Below, piece by piece: positions 1 through 8,046 of a stretch of 64,000 nucleotides of DNA; positions within the stretch are counted from its first letter, which is position 1; every line of letters begins with the position of its first letter. The DNA comes from CAWIJJ01 sp963836425 (GTDB lineage Bacteria > Acidobacteriota > Terriglobia > Bryobacterales > Bryobacteraceae). Below the pieces are notes generated by a model, which was given only the letters and a program-made list of their open reading frames with translations, was not told the origin of the DNA and ran no database searches. The DNA lies in the NCBI GenBank assembly GCA_963836425.1, contig CAWIJJ010000006.1:434001-498000 (forward strand), written 5' to 3'. The translations under genes were made by a program, and so were the position numbers.

Positions 1-107
1 CGCAAGGCTTCGCGAATCAGTGCCGAGCGATTCAACTTCGTCCGCCGCGCCGCAACGTCGGTGGCGCGCAACAGTTTGGAATCGAGGACGACCTGGATGG
101 TTTCCAT
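1..107 (-). CDS. Ribbon-helix-helix (CopG/Arc-type) antitoxin-like protein, partial
   Basis: The first 35 residues are visible and run off the left edge. The N-terminus METIQVVLDSKLL has the short beta strand of RHH repressors, followed by a basic helix (ATDVAARRTKLNRSALIREAL) in which NRSALIREAL is the typical second-helix signature. A GGAGGGG Shine-Dalgarno lies about 10 bases upstream of the ATG. RHH proteins of this size are usually DNA-binding antitoxins that repress their own operon; a toxin partner would lie beyond the window. It sits near hicBA, so this corner may be a small toxin-antitoxin cluster. The family call is fairly safe; the antitoxin role is inference. Confidence 0.7.
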   Translation of the reverse strand, partial: METIQVVLDSKLLRATDVAARRTKLNRSALIREAL

Positions 108-155
108 ATGTGGATTCCCCTCCACAAGCCGAATGTGGGGCTGAACGGCAATGCG

Positions 156-731
156 TCAGGCACGCCCTGCGAAGTCGCCCGACTCAGTAGAGACCTTCAC
201 CATCTCGCCTTCCTTAATGAAGAGAGGCACCCGGATCTCCAGTCCCGTTTCCAGCCGTGCCGGCTTGGTCACGCTGCCGCTGGACGAATCGCCGCGCACC
301 CCCGGTTCCGTGAACGTGACCTTCAGTGTGACGTTGCCGGGCAATTCCACGCCGATCGGGCTGCCGTTGTACTTGAGCAATTCGACTATGAGCCCTTCGG
401 TCAAAAAGTCGACTGCATTGCCCATCACCGTACGATCGAGGCTGTGGGTTTCAAATGTCTCCTGGTCCAGAAAGTGAAAGGCGGTGCCGTCGGTATAGAG
501 ATACGACGCCGAGACGGTCTGAAGGTCTGGTTCCTTAAACTTTTCGCCGGCCTTGAACGTCCTGTCGAAAACCGCGCTTGTGAGCAGGTTTCGAATTTTC
601 AAGCGCACGAGCGTTTGTCCGCCGCGCGCGGTGGGCGTGTTCACCTCGGCTTCCAGGCAGGAATACGGAGTGCCATCCAACTCAAAACGGGTCCTTCGCT
701 TTACATCGATCGCGTCAATCAGGGCTGCCAT
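156..731 (-). CDS. Elongation factor P-like protein, EfpL/YeiP type
   Basis: This 191-residue protein has the three-domain EF-P layout: an N-terminal KOW-like domain starting IDAIDVKRRTRFELDG, a central OB fold, and a C-terminal OB fold with the TEPGVRGDSSSGSVTKPA signature and LETGLEIRVP. EF-P enters the ribosomal E site and relieves stalling at polyproline. The tip loop, which in classical EF-P is PGKG with a modified Lys, reads NTPTARGGQT here. That matches the extended loop with an unmodified Arg (SPTARGAAT) of E. coli YeiP/EfpL. The ATG at 731 places the family N-terminus correctly; an in-frame ATG at 749 would add six residues. Assignment to the EF-P superfamily is secure, and EfpL subtype rests on the loop. 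No second efp gene is in the window. Confidence 0.88.
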   Translation of the reverse strand: MAALIDAIDVKRRTRFELDGTPYSCLEAEVNTPTARGGQTLVRLKIRNLLTSAVFDRTFKAGEKFKEPDLQTVSASYLYTDGTAFHFLDQETFETHSLDRTVMGNAVDFLTEGLIVELLKYNGSPIGVELPGNVTLKVTFTEPGVRGDSSSGSVTKPARLETGLEIRVPLFIKEGEMVKVSTESGDFAGRA

Positions 732-1007
732 AAAGGACAAGTATGACATTCCCGGCGCAGGCCCCGCGGAGAGGCCAGGTGCGAGTGCCCGAGGACCGCG
801 GCGGAGTTCCTGGAAGGCGAACGGAACACGATGGCGGCGCGCGATTTCCGGCAGGAGCCCTGTGCGAGTTTGAGGAGACGGCCGGTTTACGCGCGACTCG
901 GAAAGAGGCCCCTCAGGGCCGCCTGCCCGATTAGGACCCATAAACGCGCATTGCGCAGCCGATCAGGCATCCATGCTTTCTCAAGCAGCGCACCGGGAGA
1001 ACCTTGA

Positions 1008-1157
1008 TTACCTCTTCGACGACGCACGCGATTGGAGCCACCGCCGGAGGGATTGTTGGCTCTCGCACGATCCGCGGCCCGCAAGGAGGCTTTCGACACT
1101 GATGTCTTCATCCAGATCCGGCCAGTGAATTCCCTGACCCCGCGCGATTCGACGGAA
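1008..1157 (-). pseudogene. DUF2442 C-terminal remnant
   Basis: One reverse frame gives RRIARGQGIHWPDLDEDIS followed by VESLLAGR and a short basic tail before a stop. GIHWPDLDED-S-E-LL is the conserved C-terminal signature of DUF2442, a family often encoded beside small toxin-antitoxin genes. The upstream two thirds of a DUF2442 protein are absent, because that space is occupied by hicA in another frame. This looks like a deletion fusing the 3' end of a DUF2442 gene to the 3' end of hicA. The signature is visible; the deletion history is inferred. Confidence 0.6.
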
Positions 1158-1329
1158 TGCCGAGTTGATCGCAGATCTTCCGGGCGAGGCGATCGTCGAT
1201 TTCGGCGTGGCGCGGTACCGGAGCTTTTGCGCCGGTAGCCGGGTTGGAAAATATCGAATGACGGCCACCTTCCCGGGAAAGAACGCATCCGTGCCGGCGC
1301 AGGTGGTCCACCAGTGCGTGCCGTTTCAC
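1108..1329 (-). CDS. hicA: HicA-family mRNA interferase toxin
   Basis: This 73-residue protein begins MKRHALVDHLRRHGCVLSR and carries GGRHSIFSNP, the dsRBD-like fold core of HicA with the catalytic His (His24 region), then the helix ARKICDQLGI. HicA toxins cleave mRNA and are neutralised by HicB. The start overlaps the end of hicB by 4 bases, so the pair is translationally coupled with the antitoxin first. The last roughly 14 residues (PSNRAGSGNSLAGSG) look like read-through into foreign sequence, because a fragment of another hicA nearby ends right after DQLGIHSIR. The toxin may still be functional since the fold core is intact. Confidence 0.75.
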   Translation of the reverse strand: MKRHALVDHLRRHGCVLSREGGRHSIFSNPATGAKAPVPRHAEIDDRLARKICDQLGIPSNRAGSGNSLAGSG

Positions 1330-1595
1330 TTCGGATTGAGCCCTGCGTGAACCGATAGCGGCACCAGTTCCATCAGGTCAGCATCGAGACTGTGCGCGTC
1401 CTCTGACGGCACAGGGAGCGGTTTCCCCTCCTCAAGCAGCGCCTGCGCCAGGTCTTCGAGAGCACTTGCAATCATCAGGCGGGCGTCCGGCAGGTCGAAG
1501 CCTTGGGTCACGGCACCGGGAAAATCGAGAGTCTCCGCCACGACCATGTCGCCCGGCACTTTTGGAAGATAGAAGGCAACGTGGTAGCGGAGCAT
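1326..1595 (-). CDS. hicB: HicB-family antitoxin
   Basis: This 89-residue protein starts MLRYHVAFYLPK and continues with VVAETLDFPGAVTQGFDL, the partially degraded RNase H-like fold of HicB/UPF0150 (a strand pattern with a D-PG segment followed by a helix of A-x-x-L repeats). It ends LVPLSVHAGLNPK and shows no obvious DNA-binding domain, so autoregulation may need another protein. It precedes and overlaps hicA by 4 bases. An in-frame upstream ATG at 1649 exists, but MLRYH matches the usual HicB N-terminus. Confidence 0.75.
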   Translation of the reverse strand: MLRYHVAFYLPKVPGDMVVAETLDFPGAVTQGFDLPDARLMIASALEDLAQALLEEGKPLPVPSEDAHSLDADLMELVPLSVHAGLNPK

Positions 1596-1659
1596 AGCTA
1601 CATGATAGTACGGGCCTTGCGACGATTGGGCGAGGATAGCGATCGACAAACGCCCTGCA

Positions 1660-1690
1660 TCAGCGTATCGAATGAATGCCGAGTTGATCG
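1660..1690 (-). pseudogene. 3' end of a second hicA gene
   Basis: Bases 1674-1690 are identical (17 of 17) to 1155-1171 at the 3' end of hicA, and similarity continues in a T-C-G-A / C-G-C pattern. In the hicA frame this fragment reads DQLGIHSIR and then a stop, i.e. a proper HicA C-terminus. Nothing upstream of it resembles HicA, so it is a truncated copy. The two copies flank hicBA. Confidence 0.5.
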
Positions 1691-1753
1691 TAGAACGGCG
1701 GATCTGACACGCAGGTGGGAATGGTAAGGAGCAGTGTCGAGACAGCTGATTTT

Positions 1754-1783
1754 GGAGGGGACGCGGGAGTCGCGCCCCCTCCC
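1754..1783 (-). terminator. GC-rich hairpin after the TonB receptor gene
   Basis: GGAGGGG-AC-GCG pairs with CGC-G-CCCCCTCC around a 5-base loop, about ten bases past the receptor stop codon. There is no T-run on the minus strand, so intrinsic termination is plausible rather than certain. Confidence 0.35.
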
Positions 1784-1792
1784 GGGGTGCGG

Positions 1793-4700
1793 TTAAAAGA
1801 AGAGGCGCAGGCCCAACTGGACCATGCGGGGGAAATTGCCTTGCGTGGTGACGCGTCCAAAGGCTCCGTTTCCGAAGGCGGTGTTGGGAGCGCGGAATAG
1901 CGGGGTGTTCATGGCGTTCAGCGCTTCGGCGCGGAATTGGGCCCTGAACTTCTCGGCGATGTTCACGGTCTTAAACAGCGAGACATCCCAGTTGGCCTGT
2001 CCGGGACCGCGCATGGCGATGGTGCGCGTGAGGTTGCCGAGCGTGAAGGCCGGGCTGTCCGAGAAGGCCGCTTTGCTGATCCAGCCGTCGATCTTAGTTC
2101 CGACCGCGCCGTCCACTTCGGGCGAGAGTCCGGTGGCGTTGGGACGCTGGCGGGAAGCGCCGAGCGAGCTGTTGCCGTTGTTGTTCATGTAGATCTGGAG
2201 CGGGAAGCCCGTCTGGAACGTGGAGATGGTATTGATGGACCAGCCCCCGGCGAACAGGTTGGCGGCGTAAGGCATACCGGAACCGAAGTGCTTGCCTTTG
2301 CCGATGGGTAGTTCATAAGTAACCGCGGAAACCCAGCGGTGGGGCGAATGAAGGTAGGAGAGTCCCCATTCGCCGGCGAGCGAATAGATGTCCTGCGGTC
2401 CGGAATTGCCGGAGTTCAGGTTGTTACCGGCGCCGCCTCCGGACATATCGAAGTTCTTCGACCAGGTGTAAGTGGACACGATGGTCAGCCCCATGGACAT
2501 GGTCTTGTTGAGGCGGACCACCATGGAATCGTACTGCGCCATGTTGCGGTCGCTGTTAGTGAGGTTGACGGAGGAGAATTCGGGGAAGGGCCGCATTAAC
2601 TGGTTCGCGGCCACGGTGGCGCTGCCGATGACCCCGGTGCCGCCGTTGCCGTAATAGGGATTGGCTACAGGGGCGGTGAGAGCGGATCCGAGGCTGAAGA
2701 ACTGCGGATCGAGCTGGTTGATATTCATGGTGGCGGTGGACCAGGTGAGGTGCGAGGTGCGCGAACCGGAGTAGCCGAGCGTGGCGGCCCAGCCGCGGCC
2801 GAACTGCCGCTGAATATCGAACGAGAACTGCTGCACGCGCGTCGATGTGGCGTTGGGGTCGAAGATGGTCATGGGCTTGCCGACGCCGGTGAGCGGTCCG
2901 AGTTTGTTGCCGACGGGCCGGTCGAGGCCATTGGGGAACGGGTTCGAAAGGCTGATGGCGGGGGTTTTGTTGCCGTCGTTCGAGACCGAAGGCGCGGTGG
3001 TGGCGGTGACGCCTTCGCTGTTGTACGGAGAGCCGAGGCCGAACATGGGCGCCCAGAAGATGCCCCAGCCGCCGCGCAGCACGGTGTTCTCATTCAACTG
3101 GTAGGCGAAGCCAAGGCGGGGCGACAGCTTGTTCTGGTTGGGATTGCCGGTGGTGGTCTTCTGGCCGTCGATGCCGGCGAAACGGAAGACGCCGGGAGTG
3201 GGGACGCCGGCGGCGGCGCCGATGGGATTCTGCGCGACGCGGTCAAAGCCGGTGATCAGCAGGTTCGAGCTTTCCTGGAGGCCGCTTTCACGCTCCCATC
3301 GTAGTCCGGCGTTGATGGTGAGTTTGGAGGTGAGGCGGAAATCATCCTGAACGTAGAGGGCGTGGTAATCGACAAACTCGTGGAGCACGGTGGGGATGAA
3401 CCCGGTGGCGGCGGCAGGCGCGCCGAGCAGCATGTCGGCGAGGTCGGCGCCGGATGCGCTCGAGGAGGAGTTGGAATTGGCGCGGGTGAAGCGGTTGTCG
3501 AAGGTGAAGGCGCCGGCGCTGTTGCCGAAATCCAGGCCGTCGTCATGAAGGCGGCGGAAGTCGTAGCCGAACTTGATGCCGTGGCGGCCGATGTACTTGG
3601 CCACCGAAGCGCCGAAGTTTCTGGAGTGGTGGATGTAGTTGAAGTTGTTATTGGTGCCGAGCGAGTAGGCGGTCTGCATGGTGACGTTGGGGAAGGTGGG
3701 GGACTGCACGTCACGGACGAAGGCTTGGGCGAAGCCGAGGCCGGCAAGGTCGAAGCCCTGCGATTTCTGAGTGCCGATATTGGGGAAGCGGTTGAAGCCG
3801 TAGCGCAGGGCGACCACCCAGGATCCGGCGGGGGTGAGGGTGGTGTTGACCTGAGTGGTGTCCACGCGTCGTTCGAGGTACCACTGGTCGGGCGAGGAGA
3901 CCGTAGGGTAAGGATTCTCGCCCGGCTCGCGCGAGTTATAGCGAAGGTAACTCAGGCTGGCGCGCCACCAGGAGAGGATCTGGTGATCGAGCTTGATGAA
4001 TTTCTGGTCGGCGATGGATGGCAGCGGACCGGATCCGGCCAAATTGTTATCACCGTAGTAACGGCCGGCGCCCGACTTATTCGGCATCATGTACGTTGAG
4101 GCTATGTTACGGCCGACTTTGTCGATGTAAGTGGAAGGTATGACATTGCCGGAGAAAGGCGTCCGGCTGCCGGAGGCGGTTGTGGTGAACGGATCGTAAA
4201 TGGCGAGCAGTGCGCCGGCGCTGTTGAACGTTTGCGAGAAGTCGCCGGCGCGTTCGAGCGCGGTGGGGGTGTACTGTTCGCGGCTGGCGGCCTGGGTGTC
4301 GCGATACCCTTCAAAGCCGAGCCAGAAGAAGGTTTTGTTGGTGCCGTTGTAGACCTTCGGCACGCGGATAGGGCCGCCGAAGGAGCCGCCGTAATTGCGG
4401 AAGGGCTGGTCGGTGATGGGTGTGCCGTTGCGGTTATTGAAAAACGTGTTGGCCAGCCAGCCGGTCTGACGCATGTAACCGAACAGAGAGCCATGCCAGG
4501 CGTTGCCGCCGGACTTGAGGTAAGTGTTGAACATACCGCCGCCGGTACGTCCCATTTCGGCGTCGTAAGTGGAGTACTGCACTTTCATCTCCTCCACCGA
4601 TTCGAGCGAGGGAATGATCATGGCGCGGTTGGAGAAGTCGGTGATGGGGATGCCGTCAAGCAGGTAGTTATTGCCGCGCACCGGCCCGCCGTTGATGGAG

Positions 4701-5254
4701 ATCTGGGAGGAGCCGGACTGGTCCTGCATGCGGTTGTAGGCGGGGTTGCCGACCTGCTGCACGGTAGCGGCGAGGCGGGACATCATGAACGGGTTGCGGC
4801 CGAGGTTGGGAAGGTCGATCAGCCGCTGTCGGTCCACCACCTGGCCCTGCGAAGCGGTGGCGGTTTCAAGCAGGGCCACTTCGGCGGTGACCATGACGCT
4901 TTCCGATACAGCGCCGAGTTCCATCTCCATGTCGACGGTGACGCTCTGCTGGGTGGCCACGCCGACGCCCTTGCGCTGCCAGCGCTTGAAGCCGGGCGCC
5001 TCGGCGCTGAGCGAATAGACGGCGGGCGTTACGGAAGCGAACTGGTATTCGCCGGACTCGTTGGTTATGGTGGAGCGGCTGAGGTTGGTGGCCTCGTCGC
5101 TGATGGTGACGCGGGCGCCGGTGAGGATTGCGCCCTGCGCGTCTTTAACCATTCCGCGGATTGCGCCATAGATCGATTGAGCATAGGCGCCCGGCGAAAG
5201 GGAGGCGGCTAACAGGATAGCCGCGGGCAGAGATGCTGCGCTGATCGTCTTCAT
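1793..5254 (-). CDS. Oar-like TonB-dependent receptor with carboxypeptidase-regulatory domain
   Basis: This 1153-residue outer-membrane protein starts with a Sec signal peptide ending SPGAYAQS. Residues about 28-115 form a carboxypeptidase-regulatory-like beta sandwich (GAIRGMVKDAQGAILTGARV, then YQFASVTPAVYSL). A plug domain follows (ISINGGPVRGNNYLLDGIPI), then a long barrel ending in MVQLGLRLFF with the C-terminal Phe needed for BAM-mediated insertion. This architecture is greatly expanded in Acidobacteriota and is thought to take up large polymers, mostly glycans or peptides; the substrate cannot be read here. An ATG at 5254 has GAGGG eight bases upstream. The 87-base gap to the SulP gene leaves room for its own promoter. 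Confidence 0.9.
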   Translation of the reverse strand: MKTISAASLPAAILLAASLSPGAYAQSIYGAIRGMVKDAQGAILTGARVTISDEATNLSRSTITNESGEYQFASVTPAVYSLSAEAPGFKRWQRKGVGVATQQSVTVDMEMELGAVSESVMVTAEVALLETATASQGQVVDRQRLIDLPNLGRNPFMMSRLAATVQQVGNPAYNRMQDQSGSSQISINGGPVRGNNYLLDGIPITDFSNRAMIIPSLESVEEMKVQYSTYDAEMGRTGGGMFNTYLKSGGNAWHGSLFGYMRQTGWLANTFFNNRNGTPITDQPFRNYGGSFGGPIRVPKVYNGTNKTFFWLGFEGYRDTQAASREQYTPTALERAGDFSQTFNSAGALLAIYDPFTTTASGSRTPFSGNVIPSTYIDKVGRNIASTYMMPNKSGAGRYYGDNNLAGSGPLPSIADQKFIKLDHQILSWWRASLSYLRYNSREPGENPYPTVSSPDQWYLERRVDTTQVNTTLTPAGSWVVALRYGFNRFPNIGTQKSQGFDLAGLGFAQAFVRDVQSPTFPNVTMQTAYSLGTNNNFNYIHHSRNFGASVAKYIGRHGIKFGYDFRRLHDDGLDFGNSAGAFTFDNRFTRANSNSSSSASGADLADMLLGAPAAATGFIPTVLHEFVDYHALYVQDDFRLTSKLTINAGLRWERESGLQESSNLLITGFDRVAQNPIGAAAGVPTPGVFRFAGIDGQKTTTGNPNQNKLSPRLGFAYQLNENTVLRGGWGIFWAPMFGLGSPYNSEGVTATTAPSVSNDGNKTPAISLSNPFPNGLDRPVGNKLGPLTGVGKPMTIFDPNATSTRVQQFSFDIQRQFGRGWAATLGYSGSRTSHLTWSTATMNINQLDPQFFSLGSALTAPVANPYYGNGGTGVIGSATVAANQLMRPFPEFSSVNLTNSDRNMAQYDSMVVRLNKTMSMGLTIVSTYTWSKNFDMSGGGAGNNLNSGNSGPQDIYSLAGEWGLSYLHSPHRWVSAVTYELPIGKGKHFGSGMPYAANLFAGGWSINTISTFQTGFPLQIYMNNNGNSSLGASRQRPNATGLSPEVDGAVGTKIDGWISKAAFSDSPAFTLGNLTRTIAMRGPGQANWDVSLFKTVNIAEKFRAQFRAEALNAMNTPLFRAPNTAFGNGAFGRVTTQGNFPRMVQLGLRLFF

Positions 5255-5341
5255 TACTGTATCCCTCGAGTGTTGAAGTTTGGTTCAGCTTGGACAGGGC
5301 TGAAAGAGGGCGCTTTTCGGGGCGCGAATCCCAAAAACGTT

Positions 5342-6628
5342 TTACGGCACCTGGAGGTCGGGCACGCGCGAGGCGGGCCGCATCCAACGGAACCAGGCCG
5401 CGTGAATCAAATAAATGGAACAACCGAGCGCCACCGCCAGGACGGCATTGGCGGCAAGCACGGAGCAGGCGGTGACCAGGAAGGCCGCCGCGTCCACCCG
5501 GCTCATTCTGGGCAGGCGGTGCCAGGTGCTCCAGTCGAGCAGGGAAATGCCCATCCACGCGGTGACGCCGGCCAGGGCGGCAAGCGGGATATGGGCGACA
5601 AAGCCGGCCCCGAGCCACAGGATGCCGGCCAGAAAGATTGCATGGGCCAGATTGGCAAGCCGCGTGGTGCCGCCGCAGCGGACGACGGCCAGGCTGCGGG
5701 CGGGAATGCCGACGCTGAGCGGCGCGCCGAACATGCCGGCGAACACGTTGGCGATTCCGTAGGCGCCGAGTTCCGCGTCGGCGTCGGAGATGCGCATGCG
5801 CCGGTGGCGGCCGCGAAAGTGTTCGACGACGCGGGAAGTAATCAGAATATTGACGGAAGAAACCGCGGCGAGTCCGAGCGCGGACGGCAGGACCTCAAAC
5901 ACGTCCTGCGGCTTCCAGGAGAATCCGGCGAAGTCCGGCAGCGCGAACGGCAGGCTGCCCACCTCCTTTTCGGTGAAGCCGAAAATGCGCGCGATGAGGA
6001 GTGACAGTGCGACTCCGAGCAGCGGCGCCGGCGCCCGCGGCGTGAGGCGGGCGGAAACGATGGCGGTGACGATGACGGTGAGGCCGAGGAGCAGCGGCAC
6101 CATGCGGGCCTCGCCCAGGCGTTCGAGGAGGCCGGCCGCCTGAATCAGCGAGGAACCGGGCGCGCGTCCGGGGGCGGAGCGAATTCCAAACAGGGTGTCG
6201 AGTTGAGAGACGAGCATCATGGCGCCGATGCCGCAGGAAAATCCGGAGACCACCGATTGCGGCACCCGCGACATGTAGCGGCCGAGGCGCATGACGCAGA
6301 ATCCCATCATGATGACGGACGCCACGATGGAGACCTTGGCGGCGCCGCCGACGCCCTGGGCGGAAACGGCTGCCGCCAGGAAGGGCACGGTGACGCTGGC
6401 GGTGCCGCCGATGAGCACGGGGTTGCGGCCGAGCAGCGCGATGACGGGTGCCGTGACGATGGACGTGCAGACGCCGAGTAGCGGCGGAAGGCCCATCAGC
6501 GTGGCCATGGCGAGCCCATAAGGCAGCGCAATCAGCGCCGCGATGAGCCCGCCCGAGCAATCGCCGAACAGACGGGCCCAGCCGTAGCGCCCGCGCGCCG
6601 AGGGGCCGTAGGTGCGGAACAGGTTCAA
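5342..6628 (-). CDS. SulP-family anion transporter lacking a STAS domain
   Basis: This 428-residue inner-membrane protein has the SulP fold: GDCSGGLIAALIALPYGLAM in the first helix matches the family's entry motif, followed by about ten to twelve hydrophobic segments and VSGFSCGIGAMM. SulP proteins move sulfate, bicarbonate or dicarboxylates, often with Na+ or H+. Full-length members are 500-600 residues with a cytosolic STAS domain; this one stops at VPDLQVP after the membrane domain, so the regulatory domain is missing. The start is TTG with AAGGTG upstream, and its TTGA overlaps the stop of the aminotransferase gene, implying coupled expression. The transported ion is unknown. Confidence 0.85.
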   Translation of the reverse strand: MNLFRTYGPSARGRYGWARLFGDCSGGLIAALIALPYGLAMATLMGLPPLLGVCTSIVTAPVIALLGRNPVLIGGTASVTVPFLAAAVSAQGVGGAAKVSIVASVIMMGFCVMRLGRYMSRVPQSVVSGFSCGIGAMMLVSQLDTLFGIRSAPGRAPGSSLIQAAGLLERLGEARMVPLLLGLTVIVTAIVSARLTPRAPAPLLGVALSLLIARIFGFTEKEVGSLPFALPDFAGFSWKPQDVFEVLPSALGLAAVSSVNILITSRVVEHFRGRHRRMRISDADAELGAYGIANVFAGMFGAPLSVGIPARSLAVVRCGGTTRLANLAHAIFLAGILWLGAGFVAHIPLAALAGVTAWMGISLLDWSTWHRLPRMSRVDAAAFLVTACSVLAANAVLAVALGCSIYLIHAAWFRWMRPASRVPDLQVP

Positions 6629-7770
6629 GCCATCACCTTGAGGAAGGCCTGTTCGAATTTGGCCATCTCGTCGGCGGTGCCGATGGAGACGCGCACGTAG
6701 GTCGGCCAGCTTTTCCAGACGCGGCCGATGTAGACCTTTTCCTTACGCATGGCCTCCACAATTTCGTTGCCGGGCCGCTTCACGTTGACCATGAACTTGT
6801 TGGAGACGGAGGGCACGTATTCGAACTTGTGCTTATCGAGGAACGAGAACACGCCGGCACGAACGTCGCCGATGATCTTGCGGCGCTCCGGCACCAGTTT
6901 CTTCGATTTGAGGCTGGCGCTGGCGGCGACCATGCCGGTAACCGGAAGCGCGCCGGCGGAGTAGGAAGCGATTTTCTGAAGTAGGTCGGGACGGCCCAGG
7001 GCAGCGCCGGCGCGCAGTCCGGCCATGCCGTAGATTTTGGAGAAGGTGCGGAGAATGACAATGTCTTTGTCCTTCGCAACCAGGTCGGAGCACATGGGCT
7101 CGCCGGCGATGTGGATGTACGCTTCGTCCAGCAGCAGGATGCTGCCGGCCGGCTTGTTGGCGAGGAGCCACTCGATTTCGGCCTTGGGAGTCGTGGTGCC
7201 GGTGGGGTTGTTGGGGTTGCAGACGTAGATCAGGCCGGCATTGGGATCGGCGGCGGCCATGGCCTTGACGTCGTGGGAATAAGTTTTGGTGAGCGGCACG
7301 GCGTGCACTTTGGCGCCGATGAAGCGGGCCGCGCGCTCCGCCGCCTCATAGCCTGGATCGGCGGTGACCAGCGATTTAGAGGGCGAGGTGAACGCCAGGA
7401 CGGCCTGGTGCAGGGGCGCGCTGGAGCCGGCGTAAGCCTGCACGTAACTCGGTTTGAGGCCTTCCTGTTCGGCCATGGTTTCCTGGAACGAAAAGGTCTC
7501 TTCGTACATGTACCGCCCGCCCTTCTGGACAACGGCGTGAATGGCGGCGGCGGCCTCCGCGCAGGGCCCCAGCGGATTTTCGTTGGCGTTGATCTTCACG
7601 GCGTCGGCCGGCATGTCGCGAACAGCCGACAGTTGGGCCAGGGCCGGTTCGTTATAGAACGGCAACGACGCGCCCGCTGTCAGCATGGCGGCAAGCCGGC
7701 CGAAATTGCGGCGGGAGAAGCCGCGTTGCAAGAGATCCCGTTGCTGTGTTTCCGTCAGTATCTGATTCAC
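6625..7770 (-). CDS. Tat-signal PLP-dependent aminotransferase, HisC-like
   Basis: Fold-type I aminotransferase of about 381 residues. The N-terminus carries a twin-arginine signal (FSRRNFGRLAAMLTAGASL) ending near PALAQ, followed by INANENPLGP, the opening motif of histidinol-phosphate aminotransferases. Cofactor motifs are YVCNPNNPTGT (Asn), LLDEAYIH (Asp) and RTFSKIYGMAGLRAG with the Schiff-base Lys; the C-terminal VRVSIGT holds the carboxylate-binding Arg. The GTG at 7770 is preferred over a codon at 7809 because GAGGGG lies six bases upstream. It is coupled to the SulP transporter. A periplasmic PLP enzyme is unusual; the amino-acid substrate is not deducible, and it is unlikely to serve histidine synthesis if exported. 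Confidence 0.85.
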   Translation of the reverse strand: MNQILTETQQRDLLQRGFSRRNFGRLAAMLTAGASLPFYNEPALAQLSAVRDMPADAVKINANENPLGPCAEAAAAIHAVVQKGGRYMYEETFSFQETMAEQEGLKPSYVQAYAGSSAPLHQAVLAFTSPSKSLVTADPGYEAAERAARFIGAKVHAVPLTKTYSHDVKAMAAADPNAGLIYVCNPNNPTGTTTPKAEIEWLLANKPAGSILLLDEAYIHIAGEPMCSDLVAKDKDIVILRTFSKIYGMAGLRAGAALGRPDLLQKIASYSAGALPVTGMVAASASLKSKKLVPERRKIIGDVRAGVFSFLDKHKFEYVPSVSNKFMVNVKRPGNEIVEAMRKEKVYIGRVWKSWPTYVRVSIGTADEMAKFEQAFLKVMA

Positions 7771-7940
7771 GTTCCCCTCACTTTCCACGAATGCGCTTGA
7801 GGCGTTCAATTCGAGTCCGGACGCAATACGGGCCGGGCGATGCGGAGCTTGTCGTGGGTGTTATCGGGACAAAAGCCGCACCCTCAGTGTTTCCTTCTGT
7901 GCCTTTCGTCGGCACAAGCTCGGAACCGGGAGCAGCTTCA

Positions 7941-7958
7941 ATCGCCAGACCTGGCGAT
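7941..7958. promoter_or_regulatory. 18-base perfect palindrome, possible operator
   Basis: ATCGCCAG-AC-CTGGCGAT has 8-base perfect arms around a 2-base centre. It lies 170 bases upstream of the aminotransferase start, inside the 276-base intergenic region 7771-8046, in which I see nothing else recognisable. It could be an operator for a dimeric regulator of the aminotransferase-SulP pair; no regulator is encoded next to it. Confidence 0.3.
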
Positions 7959-8046
7959 ATTGCGAGTGGACTCCAGAAAGATAACAGGTCCGGAAGAATT
8001 TGTCGAATCAATCTCGTTTATGGGGGCTATTTGTTGGTGTGTCCGG

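Noticed and set aside
887..1107. Reverse-strand gene between efp-like gene and hicA
   Set aside because: Only the DUF2442 C-terminal signature is supported; upstream sequence in that frame is hicA translated out of frame.
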